Positions 1-11,740 of a stretch of DNA of 64,000 nt are shown here, in pieces. The stretch lies in NCBI RefSeq assembly GCF_012489685.1, contig NC_080042.1:62171633-62235632 (forward strand). The letters are read 5' to 3'. The notes under the pieces were generated by a model. The model had not been told where the DNA came from. It did no database searches and saw only the letters and a program-made list of their open reading frames with translations. The translations under genes and the position numbers were made by a program. The number at the start of each line of letters is the position of its first letter. Positions within the stretch are counted from its first letter, which is position 1. Source of the stretch: Lotus japonicus. Lineage: Eukaryota; Streptophyta; Magnoliopsida; Fabales; Fabaceae.

Positions 1-1910
1 AGATACACATCCAACAAAGAAAGATTAGTTCATGCGCATACTGGCTAAGAAAAACAAGGAATTCAGTTCAGAGAAAGTGAAATCAATAGGATAATGAGAC
101 CTAGAGTTCACATCAAAACTCACAATTTTAATCATCAATCATCAATTATTTAGTGCATCTGACAGTACAAACACTATGCTTCGGTTCTGATAATCAATCA
201 AATCAAGATCAGACAGTGTCATGCTATGCAACAAGAAAGAGATTCTCACAGGTTGTAACTTGGTCAAGGTGTAACTTTAGGTAAGATAAGAAAAGGATAA
301 AGTAAGGCTACACAAACAAACAGTTAAGTGATCTATTTCTTCTTTTAAGTTAAGAGTATTTATTTACAGCACTCAAGGTTCTTTCTCTCTACTGTCCTCT
401 TTTTATTTGCAAACTTTGCTTTTTCTTTTTCTTTTTCTCATTTTTTTCATCATTTTTTTCAAGCATTTTGCTTCCGTTTCATGCGCACTAGGAGAGAGAG
501 GGAACTGATACGCTAATATTTTTCTCTTTGCTCAATTCACAATTCAGATCACTTAACAGTTCACGAATATTTTCACAGTTGGGGACCAAGAAAATTCACA
601 TTTAGGCTCAACTTGGGCAACTAAGGAATAACTGAAACAAAGTCTGAAGGCCATCAAGAATGCCTAATAATCTCTTAACAAATCACAAGCATAACAATAT
701 CGAACCGACATGCATTTCAAAACAAAACCAAACAAGTGCAAGCAAGTCAGGAATCATCAGAGATCACTCATCACTCAACAAAAACAAGGGGTAAAGAGAT
801 GAACCCCAGTGAACTCCTATTACAATATCCATTGAAAACACCACTCAGTCCTAAAATTCACTTACTTCTCTCAATAGCATGCCATGTCCCAATACATTAA
901 GAGCACATGTGTATCACAATTTCATAAAAAAACAAGGCATAAATTAAGAATTGAAACCACTTGAGTAGTCAAATACGAAGGCAGATAACTCGGGGTAAAA
1001 GCATGTGCAAAACTAGTGTGTGCAACTAAATAACTAAATGCTAAATGTATAATCATGCAATTAAATGAGAAACGAGTGGTTCAGTAAAACTCTCTGTACT
1101 CAATATGGGTGCAAAAAATGATAGCACCAAGACTCTATCAGCTGGGCCATCCAGCTTATATTAATTCATGTAAATCACTTAATCCTTGCAAAAATGAGCA
1201 CACAAATTAAAATACCACAATACAACTCAAATAATTCAATGAGATAATATGACTCAAAATAAAATAGAAACTCAAAATAAAAGGGAAGTATTTTAAAAAA
1301 TATTTTTGGAATTTTCTAATTTTTCTTGAATTTTTTTTAAAATTTTCTGGAAAAAAAAAACATTTTTATTTTAACAGGGCCTAAAGCAGCGGAATAAGAA
1401 GAACTGCTGCAATAGACTGGCGCTGGACAACTAACGGCGCAACTGCGCCATATCTGGCGCTGCAAATTCCAGCAAGCTCTTTTTTTCCGAGCTTATGCAG
1501 CGGTTTCCATATTCGCTGCTATAGAGTGGAGCAGAAGCGCCACAAAAAATCCTTATTTTACCAGAATTTTCTAGACTTGACCAATTTTTCAGCTCTCTAA
1601 CCTATGCAATGCATGAGACTCTACTACACACTAAAACTAAAAAAATTCATAAAAAAAATAACAATATTAAAGACTCAAGTTATTTTTTAACCTTGGGTTG
1701 TCTCCCAAGAAGCACAATGTTATATAGTCTTTGTTAGACTCCTGCAGACTCAAAATTTTATCCGGGATTAATTGCAAATTGCATTAAATCCTTAAGATCA
1801 TGTAAATTATCACACAAATTTATCATCACAATGCATTCACTCTCAAAGATCATGGCCAAATAAATCAACTTAAAAATAAGGAAGCTAAGGAAATTCTTAT
1901 CAATGTATTT

Positions 1911-2573
1911 TCATGAGTGATTCTTTCCCTTGCCATATTCACCTTTGATCCCTAGGTCATTAAAATATATGCTTAGACTTTGAGGCTTACCTGAATTCAG
2001 CATCAATTCATCTCCATACACAAAATCCACATTGAAGGATTCTTTTGGTCCGGAGTCAATCAATGCTTCTTTCGCTTCACCCATTGTCATGTCTTTTTCT
2101 AGTTCTTGACAAACTGTGAGTTCTTCTTCAGGAAATTCTTTCTCTTCTTCCTCAATGGCTTGACGAGAGATATTTTCTTCAACTAACTCGCAATTCTCAT
2201 TTTCTTCAATTGGTGCTTCCTCACATTGCTCCAAGGAAACACATTCATGACCAATATGTGATTCATCATGACTTTGATGACCTGCTCGCGTCCGCAGAAT
2301 GCACGATACTTTTTCTCGTAGGACATTGGATTGGGCTATCCATTCATGTTCTTTTTCATGAGATCCACTTTCACGAATACACTTCCAATTAGCATAAAAT
2401 TCTTTCTCCAACTACAATATAACACGCCTTTTTTTAGCATATTCTGCTTCAAGTTTAACTCGGAGTTTTCTCTCGAACTCCTCCTGGGCATTCATAGCTT
2501 CAATCTTAGATTGCAGCTCCGCTTCATACTTAGCCCAGATTCTTGCTTCAAACTCCTCTTTTGTTTCAGCCAT
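1911..2573 (-). pseudogene. Gag-like coiled-coil ORF of the non-autonomous LTR element (left copy)
   Basis: On the minus strand, an ATG at 2573 opens a frame starting MAETKEEFEARIWAKYEAEL, rich in Glu and Lys and likely a coiled coil. A single in-frame TAG at about 2412 interrupts it, and the same frame then continues for about 166 codons to 1911. The acidic second half has runs of Glu and ends with GEYGKGKNHS. The position, just downstream of the primer-binding site, is where gag normally sits. No zinc knuckle, protease or polymerase motif is visible. The same stop is present in the right copy, so it predates the array. I do not recognise a defined domain. Confidence 0.45.
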
Positions 2574-2701
2574 GGTGTTCGCTTGATTGTATCTTGCATG
2601 CACTAGCAAACAACAATCAGTAGCACCCGCACAAGAGTAAAAAATTAAAAAAAAATCCTAACAAATAGATTCAGAAAAATTAGAGAATAAACTAAACACA
2701 A

Positions 2702-2719
2702 TCCCCGGCAACGGCGCCA
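2702..2719 (-). promoter_or_regulatory. tRNA-Asp-type primer-binding site (left copy)
   Basis: On the minus strand the sequence TGGCGCCGTTGCCGGGGA follows the LTR end after a few bases. It is complementary to the 3' end of plant tRNA-Asp, the primer used by many Athila/Tat-type gypsy elements. An identical site lies at 6803-6820. It fixes the element's orientation (minus) and the inner edge of the LTR. Confidence 0.8.
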
Positions 2720-2725
2720 AAAACT

Positions 2726-3992
2726 TGATAGCGAATCTGCAAGTGTACAGATTGCTCGAAGTAATAAAAAGATCGAACCACAGAGATTGCGTAGTTTATA
2801 CTCTAAATTAACTAAATTTGGAATGAAAGGACGTGAAAGTAAAAATAAAAATAAAGAAATGATTGGTTGTTGGTGTGAAACTTAACTGCAATTAAATAAA
2901 AGAAAGTGAATAAACGGTTGAAGTGAATTCAATTTAAAAGCGCGCTAGAGATCCTGATTTCGTTAACCTTCTCCTTATGTATCTTCCCAAACAGTTATAA
3001 TTATGAATTCAATAGATTATCAAGGTGCTAAACCTAATTGTCCACTTATCAATTCCTTGCATAAGTGTCCCTTCCAATTAATTAGTGATAGTTAATTCCT
3101 TAGTACCTAATCCTAATTAATTAGAGATGAAGTTCAATTCAATTCAGGCAAACACAAGCAATTCGTTACCCTTATTCCTAAAGTGCATAGACCCTTGCTC
3201 AACTTCTCCCCAAATCCCTAAATTCTACCAATTTTCCAATTGCATAGAAAATAGTATGACAAACTATTGCAATAGAAAGTTTCAATTAAAACAGAGGAGA
3301 AATTCAAGACATAAAATAGGATCCATAATCATAACTGAAAATTGGTTCAAAACATAACTTGAAAGAAAACTAAATCAATCACCCTAACACTAGAGAGTTT
3401 AGCCTAACAATATCATAGAGAAATACCTATGAAATGTATCACCTACGGCTGCTGCCGTTCTCCCCCCATTCATGTTCCAATTCAATATATATATATATAT
3501 ATGTCCCAAAAACCTAAAATCTATATTGTTGCCACCGCCACCTTTTTCCTTCTGTTCTGTTTCTTTTTTTATCTTCATCACGTGACAACTTTCTATCAAT
3601 AAGACAAAACTCTTATGGCACGTGCCGCAGCTCCATTGGACCAAGGTTCAAGAGGGTGGAATCCAGTGCTTCACGCACCTCTGTCTTATGGCAGACCCCC
3701 AGCAAGATCGCGCCACGTGGCAGGGCTGGAAGCTGCAGCCGTTGATTCCTTGCGGGTGCACCGTAATTTTCATGGACCATCAGCACCTGATCAGCTCCTC
3801 TTTATTATTCCGAAAATCCTAATAAAATTCAAATAAAAATCCTAAAAAATATAGAAAAATACTAAAAACATATAAAAATAATAAAATGCATGAAATAATC
3901 CTAAGTGACCTCAAATGACTAAAATATCCTAAATAATATATTAAAATGCATGAAAATTATATAGAAAAATAGCATTAAATCCCGGGTCATCA
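2726..3992 (-). repeat. LTR (middle LTR of the tandem array), 1267 bp
   Basis: Read on the minus strand, this repeat starts TGATGACCCGGGATTTAATG and ends with CGCTATCA, giving the TG...CA ends of LTRs. It is flanked inward by the tRNA-Asp primer site at 2702-2719 and outward by a short purine tract (TATAGGGGTG on the minus strand, 3993-4002). It matches 6827-8735 apart from a MITE insertion, a 14-bp indel near 3420/7521, a TA microsatellite length change near 3490/7600 and scattered base changes. It lies between two internal regions, so it serves as 3' LTR for one unit and 5' LTR for the next. Confidence 0.85.
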
Positions 3993-6011
3993 CACCCCTA
4001 TACTCAACGGCAGCTTGTCATCAAGCGGAAACTTAAGAAAGCTTGTCCTCAAGCACAGAATAAATCAATTCCAAATCAATTGCCAACACTTTTAAAACAC
4101 GAGATACACATCCAACAAAGAAAGATTAGTTCATGCGCATACTGGCTAAGAAAAACAAGGAATTCAGTTCAGAGAAAGTGAAATCAATAGGATAATGAGA
4201 CCTAGAGTTCACATCAAAACTCACAATTTTAATCATCAATCATCAATTATTTAGTGCATCTGACAGTACAAACACTATGCTTCGGTTCTGATAATCAATC
4301 AAATCAAGATCAGACAGTGTCATGCTATGCAACAAGAAAGAGATTCTCACAGGTTGTAACTTGGTCAAGGTGTAACTTTAGGTAAGATAAGAAAAGGATA
4401 AAGTAAGGCTACACAAACAAACAGTTAAGTGATCTATTTCTTCTTTTAAGTTAAGAGTATTTATTTACAGCACTCAAGGTTCTTTCTCTCTACTGTCCTC
4501 TTTTTATTTGCAAACTTTGCTTTTTCTTTTTCTTTTTCTCATTTTTTTCATCATTTTTTTCAAGCATTTTGCTTCCGTTTCATGCGCACTAGGAGAGAGA
4601 GGGAACTGATACGCTAATATTTTTCTCTTTGCTCAATTCACAATTCAGATCACTTAACAGTTCACGAATATTTTCACAGTTGGGGACCAAGAAAATTCAC
4701 ATTTAGGCTCAACTTGGGCAACTAAGGAATAACTGAAACAAAGTCTGAAGGCCATCAAGAATGCCTAATAATCTCTTAACAAATCACAAGCATAACAATA
4801 TCGAACCGACATGCATTTCAAAACAAAACCAAACAAGTGCAAGCAAGTCAGGAATCATCAGAGATCACTCATCACTCAACAAAAACAAGGGGTAAAGAGA
4901 TGAACCCCAGTGAACTCCTATTACAATATCCATTGAAAACACCACTCAGTCCTAAAATTCACTTACTTCTCTCAATAGCATGCCATGTCCCAATACATTA
5001 AGAGCACATGTGTATCACAATTTCATAAAAAAACAAGGCATAAATTAAGAATTGAAACCACTTGAGTAGTCAAATACGAAGGCAGATAACTCGGGGTAAA
5101 AGCATGTGCAAAACTAGTGTGTGCAACTAAATAACTAAATGCTAAATGTATAATCATGCAATTAAATGAGAAACGAGTGGTTCAGTAAAACTCTCTGTAC
5201 TCAATATGGGTGCAAAAAATGATAGCACCAAGACTCTATCAGCTGGGCCATCCAGCTTATATTAATTCATGTAAATCACTTAATCCTTGCAAAAATGAGC
5301 ACACAAATTAAAATACCACAATACAACTCAAATAATTCAATGAGATAATATGACTCAAAATAAAATAGAAACTCAAAATAAAAGGGAAGTATTTTAAAAA
5401 ATATTTTTGGAATTTTCTAATTTTTCTTGAATTTTTTTTAAAATTTTCTGGAAAAAAAAAACATTTTTATTTTAACAGGGCCTAAAGCAGCGGAATAAGA
5501 AGAACTGCTGCAATAGACTGGCGCTGGACAACTAACGGCGCAACTGCGCCATATCTGGCGCTGCAAATTCCAGCAAGCTCTTTTTTTCCGAGCTTATGCA
5601 GCGGTTTCCATATTCGCTGCTATAGAGTGGAGCAGAAGCGCCACAAAAAATCCTTATTTTACCAGAATTTTCTAGACTTGACCAATTTTTCAGCTCTCTA
5701 ACCTATGCAATGCATGAGACTCTACTACACACTAAAACTAAAAAAATTCATAAAAAAAATAACAATATTAAAGACTCAAGTTATTTTTTAACCTTGGGTT
5801 GTCTCCCAAGAAGCACAATGTTATATAGTCTTTGTTAGACTCCTGCAGACTCAAAATTTTATCCGGGATTAATTGCAAATTGCATTAAATCCTTAAGATC
5901 ATGTAAATTATCACACAAATTTATCATCACAATGCATTCACTCTCAAAGATCATGGCCAAATAAATCAACTTAAAAATAAGGAAGCTAAGGAAATTCTTA
6001 TCAATGTATTT

Positions 6012-6674
6012 TCATGAGTGATTCTTTCCCTTGCCATATTCACCTTTGATCCCTAGGTCATTAAAATATATGCTTAGACTTTGAGGCTTACCTGAATTCA
6101 GCATCAATTCATCTCCATACACAAAATCCACATTGAAGGATTCTTTTGGTCCGGAGTCAATCAATGCTTCTTTCGCTTCACCCATTGTCATGTCTTTTTC
6201 TAGTTCTTGACAAACTGTGAGTTCTTCTTCAGGAAATTCTTTCTCTTCTTCCTCAATGGCTTGACGAGAGATATTTTCTTCAACTAACTCGCAATTCTCA
6301 TTTTCTTCAATTGGTGCTTCCTCACATTGCTCCAAGGAAACACATTCATGACCAATATGTGATTCATCATGACTTTGATGACCTGCTCGCGTCCGCAGAA
6401 TGCACGATACTTTTTCTCGTAGGACATTGGATTGGGCTATCCATTCATGTTCTTTTTCATGAGATCCACTTTCACGAATACACTTCCAATTAGCATAAAA
6501 TTCTTTCTCCAACTACAATATAACACGCCTTTTTTTAGCATATTCTGCTTCAAGTTTAACTCGGAGTTTTCTCTCGAACTCCTCCTGGGCATTCATAGCT
6601 TCAATCTTAGATTGCAGCTCCGCTTCATACTTAGCCCAGATTCTTGCTTCAAACTCCTCTTTTGTTTCAGCCAT
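6012..6674 (-). pseudogene. Gag-like coiled-coil ORF of the non-autonomous LTR element (right copy)
   Basis: This is the exact counterpart of 1911-2573. The start chosen is the ATG at 6674, about 130 bp downstream of the primer site on the minus strand. The frame is broken once by TAG (at about 6513) and then continues without interruption to 6012. The first part (about 54 residues) is Lys/Glu-rich. The second is acidic, with Glu runs and a Ser/His-rich stretch (RAGHQSHDESHIGHECVSLE). Function is unknown. A structural or packaging role is only suggested by position. Confidence 0.45.
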
Positions 6675-6802
6675 GGTGTTCGCTTGATTGTATCTTGCAT
6701 GCACTAGCAAACAACAATCAGTAGCACCCGCACAAGAGTAAAAAATTAAAAAAAAATCCTAACAAATAGATTCAGAAAAATTAGAGAATAAACTAAACAC
6801 AA

Positions 6803-6820
6803 TCCCCGGCAACGGCGCCA
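6803..6820 (-). promoter_or_regulatory. tRNA-Asp-type primer-binding site (right copy)
   Basis: This site is identical to 2702-2719: TGGCGCCGTTGCCGGGGA on the minus strand, adjacent to the LTR end at 6827. It would prime minus-strand DNA synthesis from tRNA-Asp. Confidence 0.8.
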
Positions 6821-7986
6821 AAAACTTGATAGCGAATCTGCAAGTGTACAGATTGCTCGAAGTAATAAAAAGATCGAACCACAGAGATTGCGTAGTTTAT
6901 ACTCTAAATTAACTAAATTTGGAATGAAAGGACGTGAAAGTAAAAATAAAAATAAAGAAATGATTGGTTGTTGGTGTGAAACTTAACTGCAATTAAATAA
7001 AAGAAAGTGAATAAACGGTTGAAGTGAATTCAATTTAAAAGCGCGCTAGAGATCCTGATTTCGTTAACCTTCTCCTTATGTATCTTCCCAAACAGTTATA
7101 ATTATGAATTCAATAGATTATCAAGGTGCTAAACCTAATTGTCCACTTATCAATTCCTTGCATAAGTGTCCCTTCCAATTAATTAGTGATAGTTAATTCC
7201 TTAGTACCTAATCCTAATTAATTAGAGATGAAGTTCAATTCAATTCAGGCAAACACAAGCAATTCGTTACCCTTATTCCTAAGGTGCATAGACCCTTGCT
7301 CAACTTCTCCCCAAATCCCTAAATTCTACCAATTTTCCAATTGCATAGAAAATAGTATGACAAACTATTGCAATAGAAAGTTTCAATTAAAACAGAGGAG
7401 AAATTCAAGACATAAAATAGGATCCATAATCATAACTGAAAATTGGTTCAAAACATAACTTGAAAGAAAACTAAATCAATCACCCTAACACTAGAGAGTT
7501 TAGCCTAACAATATCATAGAGAAATTACAAGAGAAATACCTATGAAATGTATCACCTACGGCTGCTGCCGTTCTCCCCCATTCATGTTCCAATTCAATAT
7601 ATATATATATATATATATGTCCCAAAAACCTAAAATCTATATTGTTGCCACCGCCACCTTTTTCCTTCTGTTCTGTTTCTTTTTTTATCTTCATCACGTG
7701 ACAACTTTCTATCAATAAGACAAAACTCTTATGGCACGTGCCGCAGCTCCATTGGACCAAGGTTCAAGAGGGGTGGAATCCAGTGCTTCACGCACCTCTG
7801 TCTTATAGCAGACCCCCAGCTAGATCGCGCCACGTGGCAGGACTGGAAGCTGCAGCCGTTGATTCCTTGCGGGTGCACCGTAATTTTCATGGACCATCAG
7901 CACCTGATCAGCTCCTCTTTATTATTCCGAAAATCCTAATAAAATTCAAATAAAAATCCTAAAAAATATAGAAAAATACTAAAAAC

Positions 7987-8604
7987 CAGTGTTTTAAGAC
8001 TCGGCTCGGTGATCGACTCGGTGGGGGTACTATGTTAATGGGTCACTGGTCGGACCAGTGAGTCATTGGTTTGAATGCTTGACTCGGTGTATATTAAAAA
8101 ATGATAAAAAATTCAAATGCTGTATGAAATTAAAGATATATTAAATAAAAGACGTGCATTATCACAATACCATCTGTGGTGTAGTGGGAAAGCCTTTTCC
8201 TCCCTTCCGTCATGTCATGCGTTCGATTCTCCCCTCTACCTTTTTTTAAAAAAAAAGTTCTTCATTTTATTTGAATTGTTTCAAAGGCTCAGCTCTTGTC
8301 CAAAAATCAGGCCCAATATATTTAATAATTGCTGGGCCCTTTCAATAATAACATAAAGGATTCATCTTAACGAAATTTAAGAAAAAAAAAAATTGAAATG
8401 GTGAAAAAAAAAATTGAAATGGTGACTCGCCGGTTCAACCAAAATCCGGCCGAGTCACCGAGTCAAGCAATGAACCGGTCGAGTCAAACGGTTTCCACCG
8501 AGCCACACGCAGAACCGATACGATGTGAGGCTCGGACCGGTCAGGTGACCGAGTCCCGGTCCAACCGGTCGGACCGGCCGGTCCGAGCCGAGTTTATAAC
8601 TATG
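7987..8604. mobile_element. hAT-like MITE, 618 bp, inserted in the right LTR
   Basis: The uninterrupted LTR at about 3858-3890 gives the empty site. The insertion is flanked by the 8-bp duplication CTAAAAAC (7979-7986 and 8605-8612). Its ends are imperfect inverted repeats: CAGTGTTTTAAGACTCGGCT on the left and CATAGTTATAAACTCGGCTC on the reverse complement of the right, followed by GC-rich CGG/CCG repeats. An 8-bp duplication with CA(G/T)-type ends is typical of hAT elements. No transposase is present, so it is non-autonomous. Confidence 0.85.
8171..8247 (+). other. tRNA-like Pol III promoter segment inside the hAT-like MITE
   Basis: TGGTGTAGTGG (8177-8187) fits the A-box consensus and GTTCGATTC (8221-8229) fits the B-box consensus, spaced as in tRNA genes. 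A run of seven T at 8241-8247 could terminate Pol III. The intervening sequence does not fold into a convincing tRNA cloverleaf, so this is not called a tRNA gene. It may be a captured tRNA-derived or SINE-derived fragment. Confidence 0.45.
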
Positions 8605-8735
8605 CTAAAAACATATAAAAATAATAAAATGCATGAAATAATCCTAAGTGACCTAAAATGACTAAAATATCCTAAATAATATATTAAAATGCATGAAAAT
8701 TATATAGAAAAATAGCATTAAATCCCGGGTCATCA

Positions 8736-10781
8736 AAGACCATAGCAAAAAAGTGGCTTCAATTCATTCTTTGGCTTTCATATTTGTCTGCAAATTTGAT
8801 TGCTATCTTTGCACTATCATAGCTAGATTGATGTTGCACATATTGCTATTATTTTTGGTGGTCTTTAGTCTATCCTACTCTAACATGTCTATCAATCTCA
8901 CTTCATGAGTTCTTGATTTTCTGTTACTTAGAATGCAGATACGGCTGGAAGCTGCTGATTTGGAAGCAAGTTTCATTTAAATTAGCATGAGTTCATATTA
9001 ATTCATGTTAAAGTTGGACAACAATCAGGAATAGCACCTAGGATTGCTGCTGATTTGGAAGCAAGTTTCATTTGATTTTTTAATTAGAAATAAATATTTT
9101 AATGATTTAAATTCAAAATGTGATACCTTCTTACTTTATGAAGTGTTTTTTGATGCCAGAGAACAGACTCTGGTTGCAGTGAAAACAAAATTTGCATATG
9201 ATGTTAGGTACTGTGTGGAATTTGTGAGTGTGTTTGTGGATAATTTATAAGAAAAACGGTGGTGATAGTGAGGTAGAGAAATCTGAGAGAGATTTTGATG
9301 TAAATGGAGATTTTTCTTTCTTATGAGATTTGACTTTTAACCCTTATCCACACCATTCGAAATTTCCATTACTGTTATTTTCGACACTTATGTCACTGAC
9401 AAATAATAATTAGGTTCTGATGTAATGTATATTCTTTGTAATGGAGAATTAAGTAGTTGTTTTTAATAGTCTTTTATATATAATTCAGATGCAAACAGTA
9501 TGCACTCAGGTATCACTTGAGCACTAGAGCAAGTAAAGGGAGCATACTACGACTGCTTTACTATTCTGAATTTTTTTATCGCAGAAATGCTCCGGTAAGT
9601 ACAACAAGCTTAAAAGTAGAATAGCATGATGAAACTACTAGATATTATTAATGAACCAAACCTTTTAGTTCCAAACTGTCAAGACCTTCGCTAGAAATTT
9701 GTTCTAAAGTACGCCCATTAGTACTACTATAAGAGCAAAGCAACATGCTTCTTATATTGGGAGATAGACAAAAGCATAGGTTGCCTTAGTAAGCTTTCTC
9801 ACCTGGATCAACAGAAAAAGCAACTGAAAATCGATCGATGAAAGTTGGAATGGCAAGGTTTACTCTTAAAGTCTTCGGCAGGAGGAGGATACAAGAGATC
9901 GACCTTGAAGCAAGTAAGGTATGGTGGGTGTCATCATCTTCATCGATATTACCCACCAGATAGATTTGAGAAAAGACTTTCAGGCATCCTGAGAGTAAGG
10001 AGAAGCTGGATCTAAATGTATTAGAAAGAGCCTAAAAGCTTTTATATATAGGAATAATATTTTACATTAAAATACTTCTACATAAAAATAAATGTTAATA
10101 AGATTTCATCGGAATTTTTTTTTGTTACAAGAAAAACATAATATAATATAGTTTGATGTTAATTTTTTACTACATAATAATATAGTCCACTTTAATTTTT
10201 TTGTACAAATTATTATAGGAGTTAAATTCTCCTACGGGAAGAAGTATATTTTAATAAGAAAGTACATTCATTAAGTATTAATTAATGTATCAAATACAAT
10301 AACAAATTTCGCGGTACATTCTTTTTTTTCTAAGATTAAAATGTGTTCTGAATGCTTTATTGGTGATTCTTCATATCTATAATTTGTGTTATTGTCTTTA
10401 GGCTCATGAAGAATGTGAAACGACTTCATGTTGATATGGGTCAAACTTAGTTTATTTTATTGTGTAAAAAATGAACTCGCATAATCACGTACATAAAGAA
10501 TATTTTCTCTTTTTTTTTCATTGTAGATTAAATCAGCTATTGTTTATTAGCCATCATTAAACCACATCCCCTAATATGTTTTGCATAATTTGAGATTTGG
10601 TTAACCAATTTTTTTATTAGTTAATCAAATGTACGAAGTTCAATCTATGCAACAAGGGTTTTAATTTAAGATTTTTTGTCCACTTTGCTCATAATTTCAT
10701 ACTCTTCTATTTCATCAGTTGTTTATTATATTTTTAATGATCAAGGTATTAATTGATCTATCAAATATAATAGATGTATTC
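8736..10781. other. Spacer without a recognisable gene
   Basis: No intact gene is visible. A short sequence (GCTGCTGATTTGGAAGCAAG) occurs twice, near 8951 and 9044, marking a local duplication of about 95 bp. The 9480-10020 part is less AT-rich and contains splice-like GGTAAGT strings, which could be a gene fragment carried by the Helitron that ends at 10811. I could not assign it. From 10030 to 10780 the sequence is strongly AT-rich. Confidence 0.5.
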
Positions 10782-10811
10782 CCCGTGCAACGCGCGGGTA
10801 AAAAACACTAG
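10782..10811 (+). mobile_element. Helitron 3' terminus
   Basis: The inverted repeat CCCGTGC-AAC-GCGCGGG (10782-10798) lies 9 bp before CTAG (10808-10811), which is followed by T. A GC-rich hairpin just before CTRR, with insertion at AT, is the signature of Helitron 3' ends. The matching 5' TC end was not located with confidence, so only the terminus is annotated. The element probably extends left into the AT-rich region. Confidence 0.6.
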
Positions 10812-11571
10812 TAAATCTGAATATATTAATCCAAATGGGACACGTGTCGAGTTGTGGTGCAAACGGAAGGTAATAAAATATTGCAAAATATTCAGGAGCT
10901 GAGGTTTTTGATAATGACATGCTTAGAATGTTACTGCTTTAATATATATATATAGATTAGGGGTGGTGACCCCTAACATCCCTCCTTAGGTATGTCCTTT
11001 CTCCTACCAAAACCTCTCCTCATCTAAATAATTATTTTCCAAAACCTAATTATTTCCAAAATTAATTCAGAAAAATAACAGGGTAGTGTGGGTGGAAACC
11101 ACCCAGGTGCTAAACGTAATCACATGTTAATAGGGAAAGATTTTGTGTAGCCCAACTCAAAAAAATGATGAGTATTGCACTATTGCTATAGGAGTAGGAC
11201 CACCAACACATCACAAAAACCAAAGATATTAAAACACCCTGCGTGATTTTAGTACCAACAGGAGAAAACATATGTAAACTCTGTTACTTCAGCTTTAATC
11301 CGAGACCACCATTTAATTTTAATTAGTTCAGCAATTTCCTTGACATAATGACATTCACTCTGTTAGCTTGGAAAAATTGACTAACTACAAGCCAACCACA
11401 TAAACCAGTGTGTACAAAACCAAATAACTTGCCAAATAATTCTATTTTCAGAAGTGCAGCAAGGCAGACATAGAATTCCTTAAAATGATCAGCATAATTA
11501 AAATGCAGCACTAAATATGTGACTAACCCATAAACATTCCACCTAGATGCTGCATAAATTGTTACACTAAA
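10812..11571. other. Spacer; right part homologous to the 3' flank of annexin copy 2
   Basis: No gene is visible. The stretch at about 11478-11545 (ATGATCAGCATAATTAAAAT and following) matches 25664-25720, which lies at the same relative position downstream of the other annexin copy. The annexin duplication therefore reaches at least this far. Confidence 0.5.
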
Positions 11572-11740
11572 GGGCTCCTAGTACACAAAAGCTCCTGTTA
11601 CATCGACTACTTAGTCTATTGTACACAGCTGTACCTTATTTTTACACAATAGGCTGTTTTCAAGACTTAAACTCGTGACATTAGTCACATAGGGATAGCA
11701 ACAACTTTTTATTGTTGCGCCAAGGCTTCCCTTGCTACCC
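11572..11740 (-). mobile_element. Au-type SINE, 169 bp, minus strand
   Basis: It is flanked by a perfect 16-bp target duplication AAATTGTTACACTAAA (11556-11571 and 11741-11756). On the minus strand it reads as a tRNA-derived SINE with the A-box region AAGCCTTGGCGCAAC, a degenerate B-box near GTCACGAGTTTAAGTC, then AACAGCCTATTGTG and AATAGACTAAGTAG. This order and wording are those of the widespread plant Au SINE, and the 3' end is a short T tract as in that family. The insertion lies downstream of annexin copy 1 and is absent from copy 2. Confidence 0.9.

Larger units (their letters stand above)
1..2725 (-). mobile_element. Internal region (left copy) of a tandemly arrayed non-autonomous LTR retrotransposon
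   Basis: This stretch repeats at an offset of 4101 bp (position 1 matches 4102) and I found no base difference between the copies when reading them side by side. It is the internal domain of a minus-strand LTR element that carries a primer-binding site but no pol. It holds one gag-like reading frame near its 5' end (1911-2573) and otherwise long AT-rich non-coding sequence with T-rich tracts. The window starts about 109 bp short of the polypurine end seen in the right copy at 3993, so another LTR is expected just left of position 1. The size and lack of pol fit a LARD-type element. The lineage is not certain. Confidence 0.8.
3993..6826 (-). mobile_element. Internal region (right copy) of the tandem non-autonomous LTR retrotransposon
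   Basis: This 2834-bp internal domain lies between two LTRs. On the minus strand it runs from the primer site (6803-6820) through the gag-like frame (6012-6674) to the purine-rich end at 3993. Most of it is non-coding. The part that overlaps the left copy (4102-6826) looks identical to 1-2725. No protease, reverse transcriptase, RNase H or integrase motif appears in any frame, so movement would need enzymes from another element. Confidence 0.85.
6827..8735 (-). repeat. LTR (right, 5' LTR of the array), carrying a hAT-like MITE
   Basis: This LTR has the same TG...CA termini as 2726-3992 on the minus strand. It is longer because of a 618-bp MITE (7987-8604) plus its 8-bp target duplication. 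Without these it is about 1.28 kb. After 8735 the sequence is no longer shared with the array, so this is the outer end of the element. No matching target-site duplication can be checked because the left end is outside the window. Confidence 0.85.

Noticed and set aside
8171..8247. A genuine tRNA gene
   Set aside because: The A- and B-boxes match but acceptor and anticodon stems cannot be paired convincingly, and the sequence lies within a MITE.
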